A DNA stretch of 64,000 nucleotides, from the NCBI RefSeq assembly GCF_910592395.1, contig NC_088311.1, positions 17,672,501 through 17,736,500 on the forward strand, read 5' to 3'. Below, one piece after another: positions 1-9,306 of this stretch. Source of the DNA: Lineus longissimus. Taxonomy: Eukaryota > Nemertea > Pilidiophora > Heteronemertea > Lineidae. Numbering within the stretch: the stretch's first letter is position 1; every line of letters begins with the position of its first letter. The position numbers and the translations under genes are program-made. The notes beneath the pieces are model-generated. The model did no database searches and was not told the origin of the DNA. It saw nothing but the letters and a program-made list of their open reading frames with translations.

Positions 1-494
1 ACGTGAAAAAAGTATGTTCACGAGAAGAGTACCCATTTACTCATGGGTTGAAAGAAGCAATAGGTTAACGTGCCTTGCTCAAGGACGCAACGATGAAACA
101 GCGGTGATCCTTCCGAGAGTCCAACCTCCGACCTCCTGATTATGAGCCCGACGGGCGGGTGAGCCCGACACTAACTATAGCGGTGTGGAAAATGGGTTGT
201 TTAGGGTAAACTGAAAGCATTGCATCAGAGGCATCCTTTGGAAACCAGGGGCTGATGTTCAAGGGAGTGGAAGCGATCCTCAGATTTTCCATTATCAGCT
301 ATTGCGGGAATAACCACTCCTCAGACGGCGCTACTGTCGAATACCACGTGACTGTATAAGGCCAAAATGTTCTTTCGTGGCTTGGTCGTGACGTAGCCTG
401 GTACCACTGGCCACCGTCAGACGACGCTGTTGTGTTTGACCTATTTTGACTTTTGTATTGACGGGACGGACGGAGGCCAGGTTCCAGCCACCGT
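1..494. other. No gene seen
   Basis: I see no supported coding exon, RNA gene or repeat structure in this leading stretch. Open frames on the minus strand here have low-complexity, non-family-like translations. Confidence 0.4.
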
Positions 495-516
495 CTATAA
501 ATAGATAATGACGTCA
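495..516 (+). promoter_or_regulatory. Candidate core promoter: TATA box plus CRE-like site
   Basis: TATAAATA lies at 495-502 and a perfect CRE palindrome TGACGTCA at 509-516, about 130 bases before the ATG at 641. A start site around 525-535 would leave a 5' leader of roughly 110 bases. The CRE being downstream of the TATA box is unusual. Seen in sequence; promoter function is inference. Confidence 0.3.
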
Positions 517-640
517 TTGCGGGGAAGCCTGTCAACAAATCCGAAAGCGAGGTAAGTGCGAACACGTGTGTATTAGCTGTCATACATATGTCAGATGCCT
601 TGTGTCAGATGGCAGAGACGGAGTGCGTTAAAAAAAGACT

Positions 641-844
641 ATGGCTACTCCACGAAAATGTGATAGCGATTTCTGTGTGGCTTGTGGACAGCTCGCAAAG
701 AGAAAGCTTCGTTTAGAAAGCGAGTCTGGCAAGGAAAAAGGGCTTCCCGAGTTGCTAGAGAGATTCAGTGGCCTCGTCGCATTGAGTGGTTGTATTTGCC
801 AGAACTGTTACCGAAAACTGTGTACATTAAATGACATTGGTTAA
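641..844 (+). CDS. Small cysteine-rich ORF, possible zinc-binding N-terminal exon
   Basis: A 67-codon ORF with an ATG at 641. Cysteines form a CxxC near residues 12-15 and a second cluster near residues 50-56 that ends in CxxCYRKL, separated by about 35 residues. This CxxC-(about 35)-CxxC layout resembles the N-terminal zinc-binding modules (ZAD-like) found on many invertebrate zinc-finger and transposon-derived proteins. The frame stops at 842-844; a weak donor-like GTTAAA just before the stop could instead splice to a downstream exon. It follows the TATA/CRE candidate. I do not recognise a specific family, and it may be the first exon of a longer protein or a transposon remnant. Confidence 0.35.
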   Translation: MATPRKCDSDFCVACGQLAKRKLRLESESGKEKGLPELLERFSGLVALSGCICQNCYRKLCTLNDIG

Positions 845-1272
845 ATAAAGGCAGATTTTATCGAAATGATGCTAGAAAATGGATGCGGAAATGATTGACT
901 TCTCGATTTCTTCGATTACGATTTCGATTTCTACCTGGACGTGGCCCTGTGTGACCTTCCTTCGGCACACTGCTCAGGCTGGTCAAAGGCTCCCTCTTCA
1001 CCAAAGTTCGGTATCTGTGGATGATCCGAATCGAACGAATTCTTATTCGGATCATGACCGATATCAGTGATTGGTGACAATAATGGCGTTGCGTAGAGAT
1101 GGCGAGTATCCCAAAGCATCGGAACATTTCTCGACTCGACTAAGGGGACATAGTAGGCCCTAATTATAGGGATTACAATTGCAATTTAATTGCACCAAGT
1201 AAAACTTCACAACAACCCAATCAAAATTGTCATGAAGGTGTTACCTGAGTAATAACAGTCGGTTCAGTTAGG
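845..1272. other. Intergenic stretch with short inverted repeat
   Basis: No gene is supported. An 11-bp perfect inverted repeat (ATGATCCGAAT / ATTCGGATCAT) lies at about 1020-1057, and a short stretch of GATTACGATTTCGATT-type repeats at about 903-930 resembles the termini of the 34.8-35.2 kb element. Confidence 0.35.
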
Positions 1273-1543
1273 TAGTCGATTAGACCTAACAGGTGTGAAG
1301 TTTGCGTATTTGATGAACATGATTAGGCGACGTGTTCAGTTAATTACAGGATGGAGTGAACTGGATGTCCGTTGCTCTCCTAATTAAAACCGAATGTTTC
1401 GATTAATTATCTTCACTGTGCATCACATTGCCAAGCTACTGTATATTCTAACATTAATTGCAGCCCATTGAGTGGTTTGTCCCCTTGTGCTTTAATTGCA
1501 AAGAATAAAGCTTGATGTGTATTTTTTATTACAACTAATTAAA
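1273..1543. repeat. 271-bp direct duplication, copy 1
   Basis: This 271-bp block is repeated in the same orientation at 2055-2325, with the same length and only scattered substitutions. It is AT-rich and has no coding signature. The 510 bases between the copies hold a smaller direct repeat (AGCGAGTCTCGCA at about 1904 and 2026) that abuts copy 2, so the structure looks like serial ectopic duplication. Confidence 0.85.
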
Positions 1544-2054
1544 GATGTACGCTGTCTATTTATAGTATGTAGCGTACGAACACAACCTGCATATATCATT
1601 GTTGGCAAATTAATATAGGCCATATAATCGCCACCAGAAATGCCATAAGGTATTACAAGAAGTAATTTCAAGTAATCAAAATAATAATGGAATGTGTAAT
1701 ACTGCTGGCATGGCATGTATTTTGCCAAATACACCCTGAGTTTTCCAAATACACCCTGAGTGTATTTTAACCCCTCGAGCAAATGATCATTTGCCATTCA
1801 TTGTGGGTTCGCCGAGGTGTGCCGAGCTGTTAGTAAGTATCGCCGTATTTGTGTATACCTTCCTGTACACTTTACAGGCGCTACGCTGTGCTTTGATGGT
1901 GTAGCGAGTCTCGCATCACATGGAAGTCATTCGTGGCTGGCCATGAGGCGATGAAATTTGACGAGTGATTGTCGTCATTTGGTAACGGGCTGCTACGGTA
2001 GAAGGCTACCATATCTGCAAAGGTGCAGCGAGTCTCGCAACAGATGGAAATCAT

Positions 2055-2325
2055 TAGTCGATTAGACCTAACAGGTGTGAAGTTTGCGTATTTGATGAAC
2101 ATAATTAGATACTCTGTTCAGTTACTTACAGGATGGAGTGAACTGGATGTCCGTTGCTCTTCTAATTAAAACCGAAAGTTTCGATTAATTATCTTCACTG
2201 CGCATCACATTGCCAAGCTACTGTATATGCTAACATTAATTGCAGCCCATTGAGTGGTTTGTCCCCTTGTGTTCTAATAGCAAAGAATAAAGCTTGATGT
2301 GTAGTTTTTACTACAACTAATTAAA
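2055..2325. repeat. 271-bp direct duplication, copy 2
   Basis: Second copy of the block at 1273-1543, ending at the same ATTAAA sequence. The high similarity suggests a recent local duplication or a recently active dispersed repeat. Confidence 0.85.
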
Positions 2326-2518
2326 TATATCAAAGATTAGGAAAGATGTTCATTTTGGAAGTTGGCATGATCGTCAGGCTTGTATTTTCCGCCATGTACT
2401 CTGGTTAAATTTAATTACCTGAGAAATAACAGTCAATAAGTCAATTAATCAAATTTGTGCTGATGGGCCTAAGATCATACCAACTCCCGAAATAAAGATC
2501 TTCCCTAATCTTTCATAA

Positions 2519-2712
2519 TGGATTGTCTAATTTACCTATCCTTGTGTCTAGTTCACCATTGTCTGGTTCACCATTGTCTACTTTACCGTTGTCGAAAATA
2601 ATCATTGTCTAGATTATACCATTGTCTTATTTACCATTATCTAAAATAATCATTGTCTAGATTACCGTTGTCTAATTCACTTTGTCTAAATTACCGGTGT
2701 CTAACTTACCGT
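2519..2712. repeat. Degenerate minisatellite, unit about 16 bp
   Basis: About a dozen diverged repeats of a unit like TTTACCATTGTCTAA run across this stretch, some with an inserted AAATAATCATTG. It sits about 200 bases upstream of the condensation-like coding exon, in its likely 5' intron or promoter region. Confidence 0.75.
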
Positions 2713-2930
2713 ACACCATAAAATTCAGTAGCCATAAACGAAATAAGTACACATTTCCTGAAAATTTTATGACATTTGGGTTTTAGAAGGGAGTTGCTCT
2801 GTTGTGTTCGTCCTTTTGTCTTCACTCAGGCCGAGTTTCAGTGCCCTGTGGCCTGTAAACCAATCCCATTGTGAACCTGACGGCGATAGGCTTGTACTTT
2901 GTTGTATTTTCTTTTCAGGAGTCTGCCGCT

Positions 2931-4454
2931 ATGTTTCGTTTGATGTCCAAGATGGCAAAGACGTCCACCTCTTTCACAAGATGGGCTCCGCTAGGGTTTC
3001 AGGTTATCATGAGACAGCCTATAACTCGTAGACCTCACGCTGTATCCGCTCGTCTATTAGCGAGTTCCACAGCCAATTACAACCGACGTAACAACAGTCT
3101 GGAACCAAAAATCGAACGGAAAGTCGGGAATTATGAAAATTATCTTTTTGAAACTGGACGCGAAAACGGATGGGCCACTTTCTGTTGTTGTGCCGTCTTT
3201 AGATCGGAGATGGAGTTGACTCCGAAACAGATAAGGAAAGCGTTTGAGAACTTACAGAAACGACACGCAGTCTTGCGCCTGGTTGTCACCTTGAAGGATG
3301 GTGAGAACTACTTCGCCGAAGTTGCTGATGCACCTGACTATGAGATTCTCCAGACCTCTGATCGGAGAGCCGTTATAGCAAGAGGGGAACAAAACAGATT
3401 TACGTACGGGCAGCTGCTTATGCGATTTAAAGTCCTTACGCCTGAAACTTCTGACCGTGGATTTCTCTATCCGGTCATTATCGCCGTTCAAACATGTGCG
3501 TTTGACGGAAAGTCACTGAAAGTGTTGCTCGCTGATCTAGCTTACTTTCTAGAAAAGGCCTTGCTTCAAGACGGAGATGATAACATAGAAAGTCAGCCTA
3601 TGCTTCCTGTTCGCGAAGACCTTTTAGATCAGTATCCAGATAGCATATCTAACAATCTAAAGCCTAACGACTGGGATACTCACAAAGACCTTATGATTAA
3701 ACTTCTTGAGATGCATAAGCCGAGTCACCCACAACCCTATTCGGGAATAACATGTTTCGTTTTGGACAAGGAGCAGAATTCACAACTGCTACACGAGGTT
3801 GCCCAACATAATGTTTCATTGAACAGTGTATGCGTTGCTGCACATGCAATGGCATTGTACAGGTTGCAAATTGATTTAGGGCTCCTCTCTGACCAGGGGT
3901 GGTCACTGCAATCCCCCTTCGCGGCAGACATGCGGCCTTATGCGAAACCTAAACTCCCTGGGTCCCACTGCGGTGTCTGGGTAGCTGAATTCACTAACCA
4001 CATAATAATTCCGGCAAAAATGGCGAGTTGTAATAGTAAAGAGGCACTCTGGAAGCTCGCAGCCTCCATCCAGAAAGAAACCCGGGCACTTACAGCCGAT
4101 CCCGAACCGACTCTGGGACATCTAAAAGAATACAACGAGTTCTATAAGGAATTTATGTCGGACCGGCAAGCGTATTATCGTTACTATGGTTACCCAGCAC
4201 AGGACCTGTTCTACATATCGAATTTCGGGAAATTGCCCAATTCTCCCGGAAAAGGAAAAGTTAGTTTAGACGAGGTAGAGTTGATAACTGGTACACCGGG
4301 GACGGCTATCTTTTGTCACGACATTCATTGTCTCAATTCTTCGTCTCTGTTTCACTGGGAACTCGCATACAATAAGATGTTTGTGTCCGATGAACTGGCC
4401 GATAAGTATCTATCTCTGATAAAGGAAGAACTCGAAAGATACCTCATGGAGTAG
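2931..4454 (+). CDS. Condensation-domain-like protein with degenerate HHxxxD motif
   Basis: A 507-codon open exon. I chose the ATG at 2931 because a good acceptor (TTGTATTTTCTTTTCAG, ending 2918) lies 12 bases before it, so the leader is spliced and upstream in-frame codons are intronic. The fold resembles the CoA-dependent acyltransferase/NRPS condensation superfamily (alcohol acetyltransferase/PapA-like): LQKRHAVLR at residues 108-116, an Asp-Gly core at 192-193, AADMRPY at 331-337 and YISNFGKL at 428-435. The catalytic HHxxxD is replaced by QTCAFD (187-192), so both histidines are missing and ordinary acyl transfer is doubtful. Residues 1-55 are rich in Arg, Ser and Ala with almost no acidic residues, which could be a mitochondrial presequence. 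There are no internal stops over 1.5 kb. A damaged partial copy lies at 6538-6751. The substrate is unknown. Confidence 0.85.
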   Translation: MFRLMSKMAKTSTSFTRWAPLGFQVIMRQPITRRPHAVSARLLASSTANYNRRNNSLEPKIERKVGNYENYLFETGRENGWATFCCCAVFRSEMELTPKQIRKAFENLQKRHAVLRLVVTLKDGENYFAEVADAPDYEILQTSDRRAVIARGEQNRFTYGQLLMRFKVLTPETSDRGFLYPVIIAVQTCAFDGKSLKVLLADLAYFLEKALLQDGDDNIESQPMLPVREDLLDQYPDSISNNLKPNDWDTHKDLMIKLLEMHKPSHPQPYSGITCFVLDKEQNSQLLHEVAQHNVSLNSVCVAAHAMALYRLQIDLGLLSDQGWSLQSPFAADMRPYAKPKLPGSHCGVWVAEFTNHIIIPAKMASCNSKEALWKLAASIQKETRALTADPEPTLGHLKEYNEFYKEFMSDRQAYYRYYGYPAQDLFYISNFGKLPNSPGKGKVSLDEVELITGTPGTAIFCHDIHCLNSSSLFHWELAYNKMFVSDELADKYLSLIKEELERYLME

Positions 4455-4680
4455 TAAATCGGTAAATGCTGCGGCAATCCGAAGTCAAACGATAACAATC
4501 ACCAATTGGGTGGAGCTAAAATGTTGACCAAAACCGAGGCGAAAATGCTTAAAATGCCTGCCGTGCCAAGATACCGTCAGGAATGTTAGTTATTTGATTT
4601 GCAAACATTAGTTTTTGATTTTTTTATTTCGAATAGTAACAATTCAAAGAATTCAGGTCAATTTTGGATCGAATAGTATA

Positions 4681-5326
4681 GGGTGTTTCAAAAAAGGAAA
4701 CCGAGATTAATTTGTTAAATTTCCTGGACATGGCTTAATATTTTGGAAATTGGCAAAAATAATTTATTACCTTTGATGTCCTCTTTCTTATGACATCATG
4801 ACATCCAATTTACTGTCACAGATGACTGAGAACTAAGCAGTTCAATGAACCCTGGCAGAACTGGTCTTGCACTAGATTTACCGCACTGGAACTCCGACAA
4901 AAAAGAAAGACTAGTGTGTCCTTAGCAAAGAATTTATTCAATGATTTAACATCTGGGTGCTTATTCCTGTCTCAACCTAACTCCAGTGTCCTTCGACATG
5001 CCCCTCATTCCTTTCAACACAAACTTCAGCTCTGGTTCTCATTGCTCTCAATGCATTCCTGATTACGTCTCTGTGTCCTCTTAAGGTCTCAACTGCAGCG
5101 ACGATTCTGGCACGTAGGTCATTGATATCTAGTGGAGGCGACTTGTTAACTTGGTTCACAAGATGTCCACACAAAAAAAATCACAGGGGCTGAGGTCAGG
5201 GGACGTTGGTGGCAATTTAATCTCACGATTGATCGCACCAAATGCATCTGCTATTTGCTAGAGACTTCCAGTCCTCAACCACTCTCTTACCTCAAACACA
5301 CGCTGCTTTATAGTTGTAAGTTGCAT
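4681..5326 (-). mobile_element. Internally deleted mariner/Tc1-type DNA transposon
   Basis: One end is recognisable at 4681: a terminal GGGTGTTTCAAAAAAGG preceded by TA, as expected for a TA-targeting element. On the minus strand a transposase relic reads from 5326 down to 4977. The opposite terminal repeat was not found, so the element is truncated or internally rearranged. Confidence 0.65.
4977..5326 (-). pseudogene. Mariner-type transposase relic (HTH start joined to DDE tail)
   Basis: The relic begins at an ATG at 5326 with an N-terminal segment containing TTIKQRVFEVREWL, like the helix-turn-helix start of IS630/mariner transposases. After an in-frame stop it jumps to LPPTSPDLSPCDFF, the conserved block around the catalytic Asp of the DDE domain. 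A frameshift follows, then the C-terminal tail, including RAEVCVERNEGHVEG, to the stop at 4977. The central catalytic region is missing, so the gene has an internal deletion, a stop and a frameshift. It cannot encode an active transposase. Family assignment rests on these blocks only. Confidence 0.7.
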
Positions 5327-6537
5327 TTTGCTAGTCTGAGAAAATGAGCAACCATTCCAACAAAAGATTGCATAATTTGGAGGCCCAACAAAAGCTCTGC
5401 ATTGGGTAGACAAGGTTTATTACCAAAACGTCTATGTGGTGAAAGACCAGTTCTGCCATGCTCACCCCTATTAAAGTTCTATTGCTCTGAAGATATCTCT
5501 GACCAGTATTATTTGGCATGTTGTGTAGACAACTTCTTCGGCTGTTCAAGAATTCGTGTCATTAGTTGTCAATGCAAGATATAAATGTGAAGCTGTTTAT
5601 TAAGGCTTTTGAGATTTGTAAATGTGGATTACACATAAGATTATAATTATTAAACATGTGTGCTTTTTTGTATATTCTCTGTATTGACGTGTTCTGTTTC
5701 TTTTACTTATATCTGCTGTCGGCACCCCTGGAGAATCAATTCCCCAAATTGCCGAGCATCTGATCAGGCCTTCCTGTTGCCCGAGCTTGCCTGTCCTGGG
5801 AAAGGACAATTTATTTAATCAAGTTGGAAAAACTGTGTTGTTGGGTCATTCAATGAAATATTTTTGTGTTGAACTGGCGGTAAGCTTCTTTAGGCCTTAT
5901 TACCATAAAAAGAAAAATGCACTGCTGGTTTGACCTGTGGAAAGCGAACAAATTGTAAAATATACGCATGGATGGATTTTGTGCGTGCACTACAGAGCAG
6001 ACCCGCTGGTTAATTTTATACCTCGAAATTTAGTGCATTTGATGACATATTGTCCATGTCACCAGATGGACACAGTTTATTTTAGAAAATTTACTATTAA
6101 AGGAGTGCACATTTTGGATGTTTTTGTTATGAGGCAGTCATCCTCCAAGGCCTCAACAAGCACTATCAAGGGGAGTCTGATCGGTGAGTTGGAAGACCTG
6201 ATAAGATGCACGGCAATTTGGAAAACTCATTCTCCATGGTGAAGAACGCCTCAAAAGAGACAATGCTGAAGTTTTTGTAAATAGCCATTGCTGTCAATGT
6301 AAGTTGTTTATTAAGGCTATTGAGGTTTGTAAATGTGGTTTACATATATAAACATATAACACAAATGTGCTTTTTTGGTATGTTAAGTTTCTTGTACATT
6401 GTATCTGCTGTATCTGCTGTTGGTAGAGGAGTGTTCCAAAAGCATTTGCAAGTCGGAGAGGCAAATGTCGTCCGCAAACGACCAATTTTAATTACGACGA
6501 CCTGCGACATAGTTGTGACAACGTGACGAGTGATTCT
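5327..6537. other. Repeat-bearing intergenic stretch
   Basis: About 130 bases at 5586-5722 recur in the same orientation at 6298-6424 (shared core around GTTTATTAAGGCT and AATGTGCTTTTTTG). A second motif around GATCAGATGCTCGGCAATTTGG on the minus strand near 5750-5790 recurs on the plus strand near 6190-6222, in inverted orientation. No coding exon is supported. Confidence 0.55.
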
Positions 6538-6751
6538 GATCAGTATCCAGATAGCAGATCTAATCTAAAGCCTAACGACTAAAATACTCACAAAGACCGT
6601 ATGATTAAACTTCTTGAGATGCATAAGCCGAGTCACCCTCAACCCTGTTCGGGAATGACAGGTTTTGTTTTGGACAAGGAGCAGAATTCACAACTGCTGC
6701 ACGAGGTGGCCCAACATAATGGTTCATTAAACAGTGTATGCGTTGCTGCAC
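6538..6751 (+). pseudogene. Duplicated fragment of the 2.9-4.5 kb condensation-like gene
   Basis: This matches 3627-3843 of the intact gene (residues about 233-305) with roughly 94% identity by eye. A 3-base deletion near the start and a TGG-to-TAA double change create an in-frame stop, after which the frame reopens. The edges are abrupt on both sides and no intron or poly(A) tail is present. It is a DNA-level fragment duplication about 2.9 kb downstream of its parent, not a second gene. Confidence 0.85.
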
Positions 6752-7321
6752 CAGAGGGGACTGGGGACTCCTTGATCTACATTCAATGAAAAACTCATTC
6801 TATCGACCTTGATATTTGCCGTTCTTTATGCTCTTATTCCTTGGGTGTGTGAGCAGTGAATCACAGATATCAAGTTTTATGTATGCCCATAGTCGGTATT
6901 TTCAAATCATTCAACCGAGACATGATGAAAGAATAAAGCATTCCCAAACCATGATGTAGGCTAACATACCTCATGATGTGTAAATATGAGAGAAGGCCTG
7001 ATATTATAATGTCCGAATATACTTGTGTATACTTTAGGCATATCAAAACGATTTATAGTTTGGACATCTTGTACCATCGCGCAATGACTGGGCACATAAC
7101 CTTCTATAACAGTGGAAGGTCACGAGACATCCCAGTAAACGTGTTTAGTCATAAAGTTATAACAAGTTATAGTCAATACGTGCATCAAACCAAAAACCCT
7201 GATATCTCAGTATATTTTCAGTCTTCAAAGCTGTCTGGTTTTTATCCGAGTTCGAACTCTCGTTCCGGTAGTTTTTATCCGAGCTTGAAACCTAGGCTAC
7301 CTAAGGCCGCACCTTATCTCG
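6752..7321. other. Intergenic, nothing recognised
   Basis: An open frame at 6973-7335 (+) has no recognisable domain or family features and no flanking splice or promoter signals, so I do not call it a gene. Confidence 0.4.
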
Positions 7322-7327
7322 TTTATT
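7322..7327 (-). terminator. Poly(A) signal for the CABIT gene
   Basis: TTTATT on the plus strand reads AATAAA on the minus strand, about 230 bases after the stop codon of the CABIT-domain gene. No closer canonical hexamer was noticed. Confidence 0.4.
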
Positions 7328-7557
7328 TCCTCTGATTCTCCTGGACACTTCAAACTTCCCAGATGAGAGGTATATATCTGGTGAGCCTGACCGATCGGGT
7401 AAATTTGGTTCAAGCAGATGCTACTAGCACGTCAGCTCGGGTGTTAATCCCATGAAATATTGTCTTGACCACCATCGTAACGGGTAAGGTGCGACGCAAA
7501 GAAACCACCCTTGAAATTCAGAATAATCAAATAATCGCGAACGATAACACATCAATA

Positions 7558-9306
7558 TCATAGGTACATTTGTTGCAATTTTCGCTCCAGCTTTTCCCTC
7601 CGTATTTTGGCCTCATCGTCTGTTGAGTTGGATCCCTTCCCACTACCACCACTGCCACTACCGTCATTGTCCTTACCCATCACATAGATTGCTTTCTTGT
7701 CCTTCTTATTGAATATCTTGCTTATCAGTGGCGCTGGTTGTGACTTCCTCCGAGCTCTCATCATCGCGATTTTCTTTCTGGCCTCCTCATCAACAGACTC
7801 AGCAGCCAAGTTCTCCAGACTCTGCGACTTTTCAAACAGCTTCGGCGGAACGGGTGGCGCGTCATTACCGCAATCTTCATCATCACGTCCTTCGATAGCT
7901 ACGACCTTATCCACATCAGCTTGGCAAGTCCGAACGAACGACAGTCTTCGCCCAGCCGCCCGCTGATCCTGCCCCGGTTGATGATGAAATCGAAATACCT
8001 TATTTCTCCCAGGATTTGGATTGCTTTCAATACGTTTAACTATATCAACTAGCGAGTCCCTGTCTTTCTGTTTTTTCCGATGCAGTGTGTTGTAAACTGG
8101 TTCCTCCCAGTAGTCCTTATCCCCGGGATCTGTGGAGGAGTTGCGCGTCTGCATGGGAGGCGCCACCCCGTGACGCACCACGTACAAGTAGATATCCTCG
8201 ACCTCATCCATGAGCTGCTCTTCTTCCTCTTTCGGTAGCTCCTTGGCATTCGTCTGCTCCCACAGTTTCTCAGTCCCTTCGTTCAACGCCACAAACGGGT
8301 TGGACATATTCTTATTGGTAGGTTCGGGCACATTCACGTCGTACAGGACGTGGATCGAGTTCAAATAACTACTCGCCATTTTGGAACAGCGTTCCCAAAC
8401 ACTTCTGATAGCTTTATTGCCTTTTAGTTCATCAAAGTTCAAAGCTGGCATGACTTTCAGCGGGACCTCAGTGGATATAGGTAACATCCTGTACTCACCA
8501 CGCGCCGGACAAACAAACGCAGTCTCATCCTGGTACACATACAGCAGGCGAATAACCCCGCAGAATCGACCCTTAGGCAACTGTTTTGGGTATGTCCCGA
8601 ACACTAATCTTATAGTCAGTGGAAGATGGAACTTATTAAGGATTCCTTTGATGGTGTGCACACCAGATATATTACCCATCCCGGCAACTGGGCTGAACAG
8701 ACCCTTCTGGTCGAATGTGAAGTACGCGCTCATGCCTTTGAGGTCCAGACATCGTAAGAACCGCACCTCTTGTCTGCCTTGTTGCGTGGTGACCGTAGCA
8801 CTGATAATCCCAAAGAGAGTCAGTCTCTCGCCAGCTTGGACGACACGGCACTGGTCCATACATATCTCGCCGTTCTCCTTGGACAAGTAAGCTTTAATGT
8901 TCTCTCTCACCAGACACGTATGCGGGAAGATCCTCGCCAAGTCCTTGATGCTCTCAATCGCACGAATGACTCTACCATCTTCGGACAGCACCTCGAACCA
9001 ACCCTCGTATGTCATTGGAATGGACAGCTTCTGGCTTGTCTGCTCCACGCGGCGAGCGTCTGTCAGTCGCATATTCAGAGCGAGAATCTTCGACGTGTTC
9101 TGAATACTGTGCAGCAAAACCTCACTCTCTTTCTCCTCCCCGCCAGATCTGTTAGCACCGATGTTCATATACTCTCCTTGGACCACTTTCACGATGTTTG
9201 GCGTGGTGTAGCTGTGTTTGAAATCCTTTAGTAGCACTGACTGACCTACCCACACCATGGTGGGAGCAATTGCGATGTCCACTCCGGCCATGTTTTGGTC
9301 TCTCAT
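7558..9306 (-). CDS. CABIT-domain signalling adaptor, GAREM/THEMIS-like
   Basis: An intact 582-codon ORF starting with an ATG at 9306. Residues about 30-330 read as a CABIT module (cysteine-containing, all-beta domain of the THEMIS and GAREM families): a leading block around YTTPNIVKVVQGEY, then EGWFEVLSEDGR at 101-112 and FPHTCLVRENIKAY at 127-140. The layout of one N-terminal CABIT and a disordered charged tail favours GAREM over THEMIS, which usually has two CABIT modules. The tail contains an acidic segment (358-372), a tyrosine-rich YWEEPVY (399-405) and APPVPPK (483-489), a class II SH3 ligand of the PxxPxK form, as expected of a Grb2-binding adaptor in growth-factor/MAPK signalling. 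It ends with a Gly/Ser linker and a short basic helix. The coding region is uninterrupted; upstream 5' exons may exist. The exact orthologue is inferred. Confidence 0.8.
   Translation of the reverse strand: MRDQNMAGVDIAIAPTMVWVGQSVLLKDFKHSYTTPNIVKVVQGEYMNIGANRSGGEEKESEVLLHSIQNTSKILALNMRLTDARRVEQTSQKLSIPMTYEGWFEVLSEDGRVIRAIESIKDLARIFPHTCLVRENIKAYLSKENGEICMDQCRVVQAGERLTLFGIISATVTTQQGRQEVRFLRCLDLKGMSAYFTFDQKGLFSPVAGMGNISGVHTIKGILNKFHLPLTIRLVFGTYPKQLPKGRFCGVIRLLYVYQDETAFVCPARGEYRMLPISTEVPLKVMPALNFDELKGNKAIRSVWERCSKMASSYLNSIHVLYDVNVPEPTNKNMSNPFVALNEGTEKLWEQTNAKELPKEEEEQLMDEVEDIYLYVVRHGVAPPMQTRNSSTDPGDKDYWEEPVYNTLHRKKQKDRDSLVDIVKRIESNPNPGRNKVFRFHHQPGQDQRAAGRRLSFVRTCQADVDKVVAIEGRDDEDCGNDAPPVPPKLFEKSQSLENLAAESVDEEARKKIAMMRARRKSQPAPLISKIFNKKDKKAIYVMGKDNDGSGSGGSGKGSNSTDDEAKIRREKLERKLQQMYL

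Noticed and set aside
2871-2930. Upstream extension of the condensation-like ORF from a GTG at 2871
   Set aside because: It would read through a strong polypyrimidine tract and acceptor (ending 2918); the ATG at 2931 directly after it is the better start.
6973-7335. 120-codon open frame (+)
   Set aside because: No domain, repeats or splice context; length is reachable by chance in this AT-rich DNA.
8381-9231. Plus-strand open frames of 150-170 codons across the CABIT gene
   Set aside because: They are antisense shadows of the minus-strand coding exon, which has clear family motifs.
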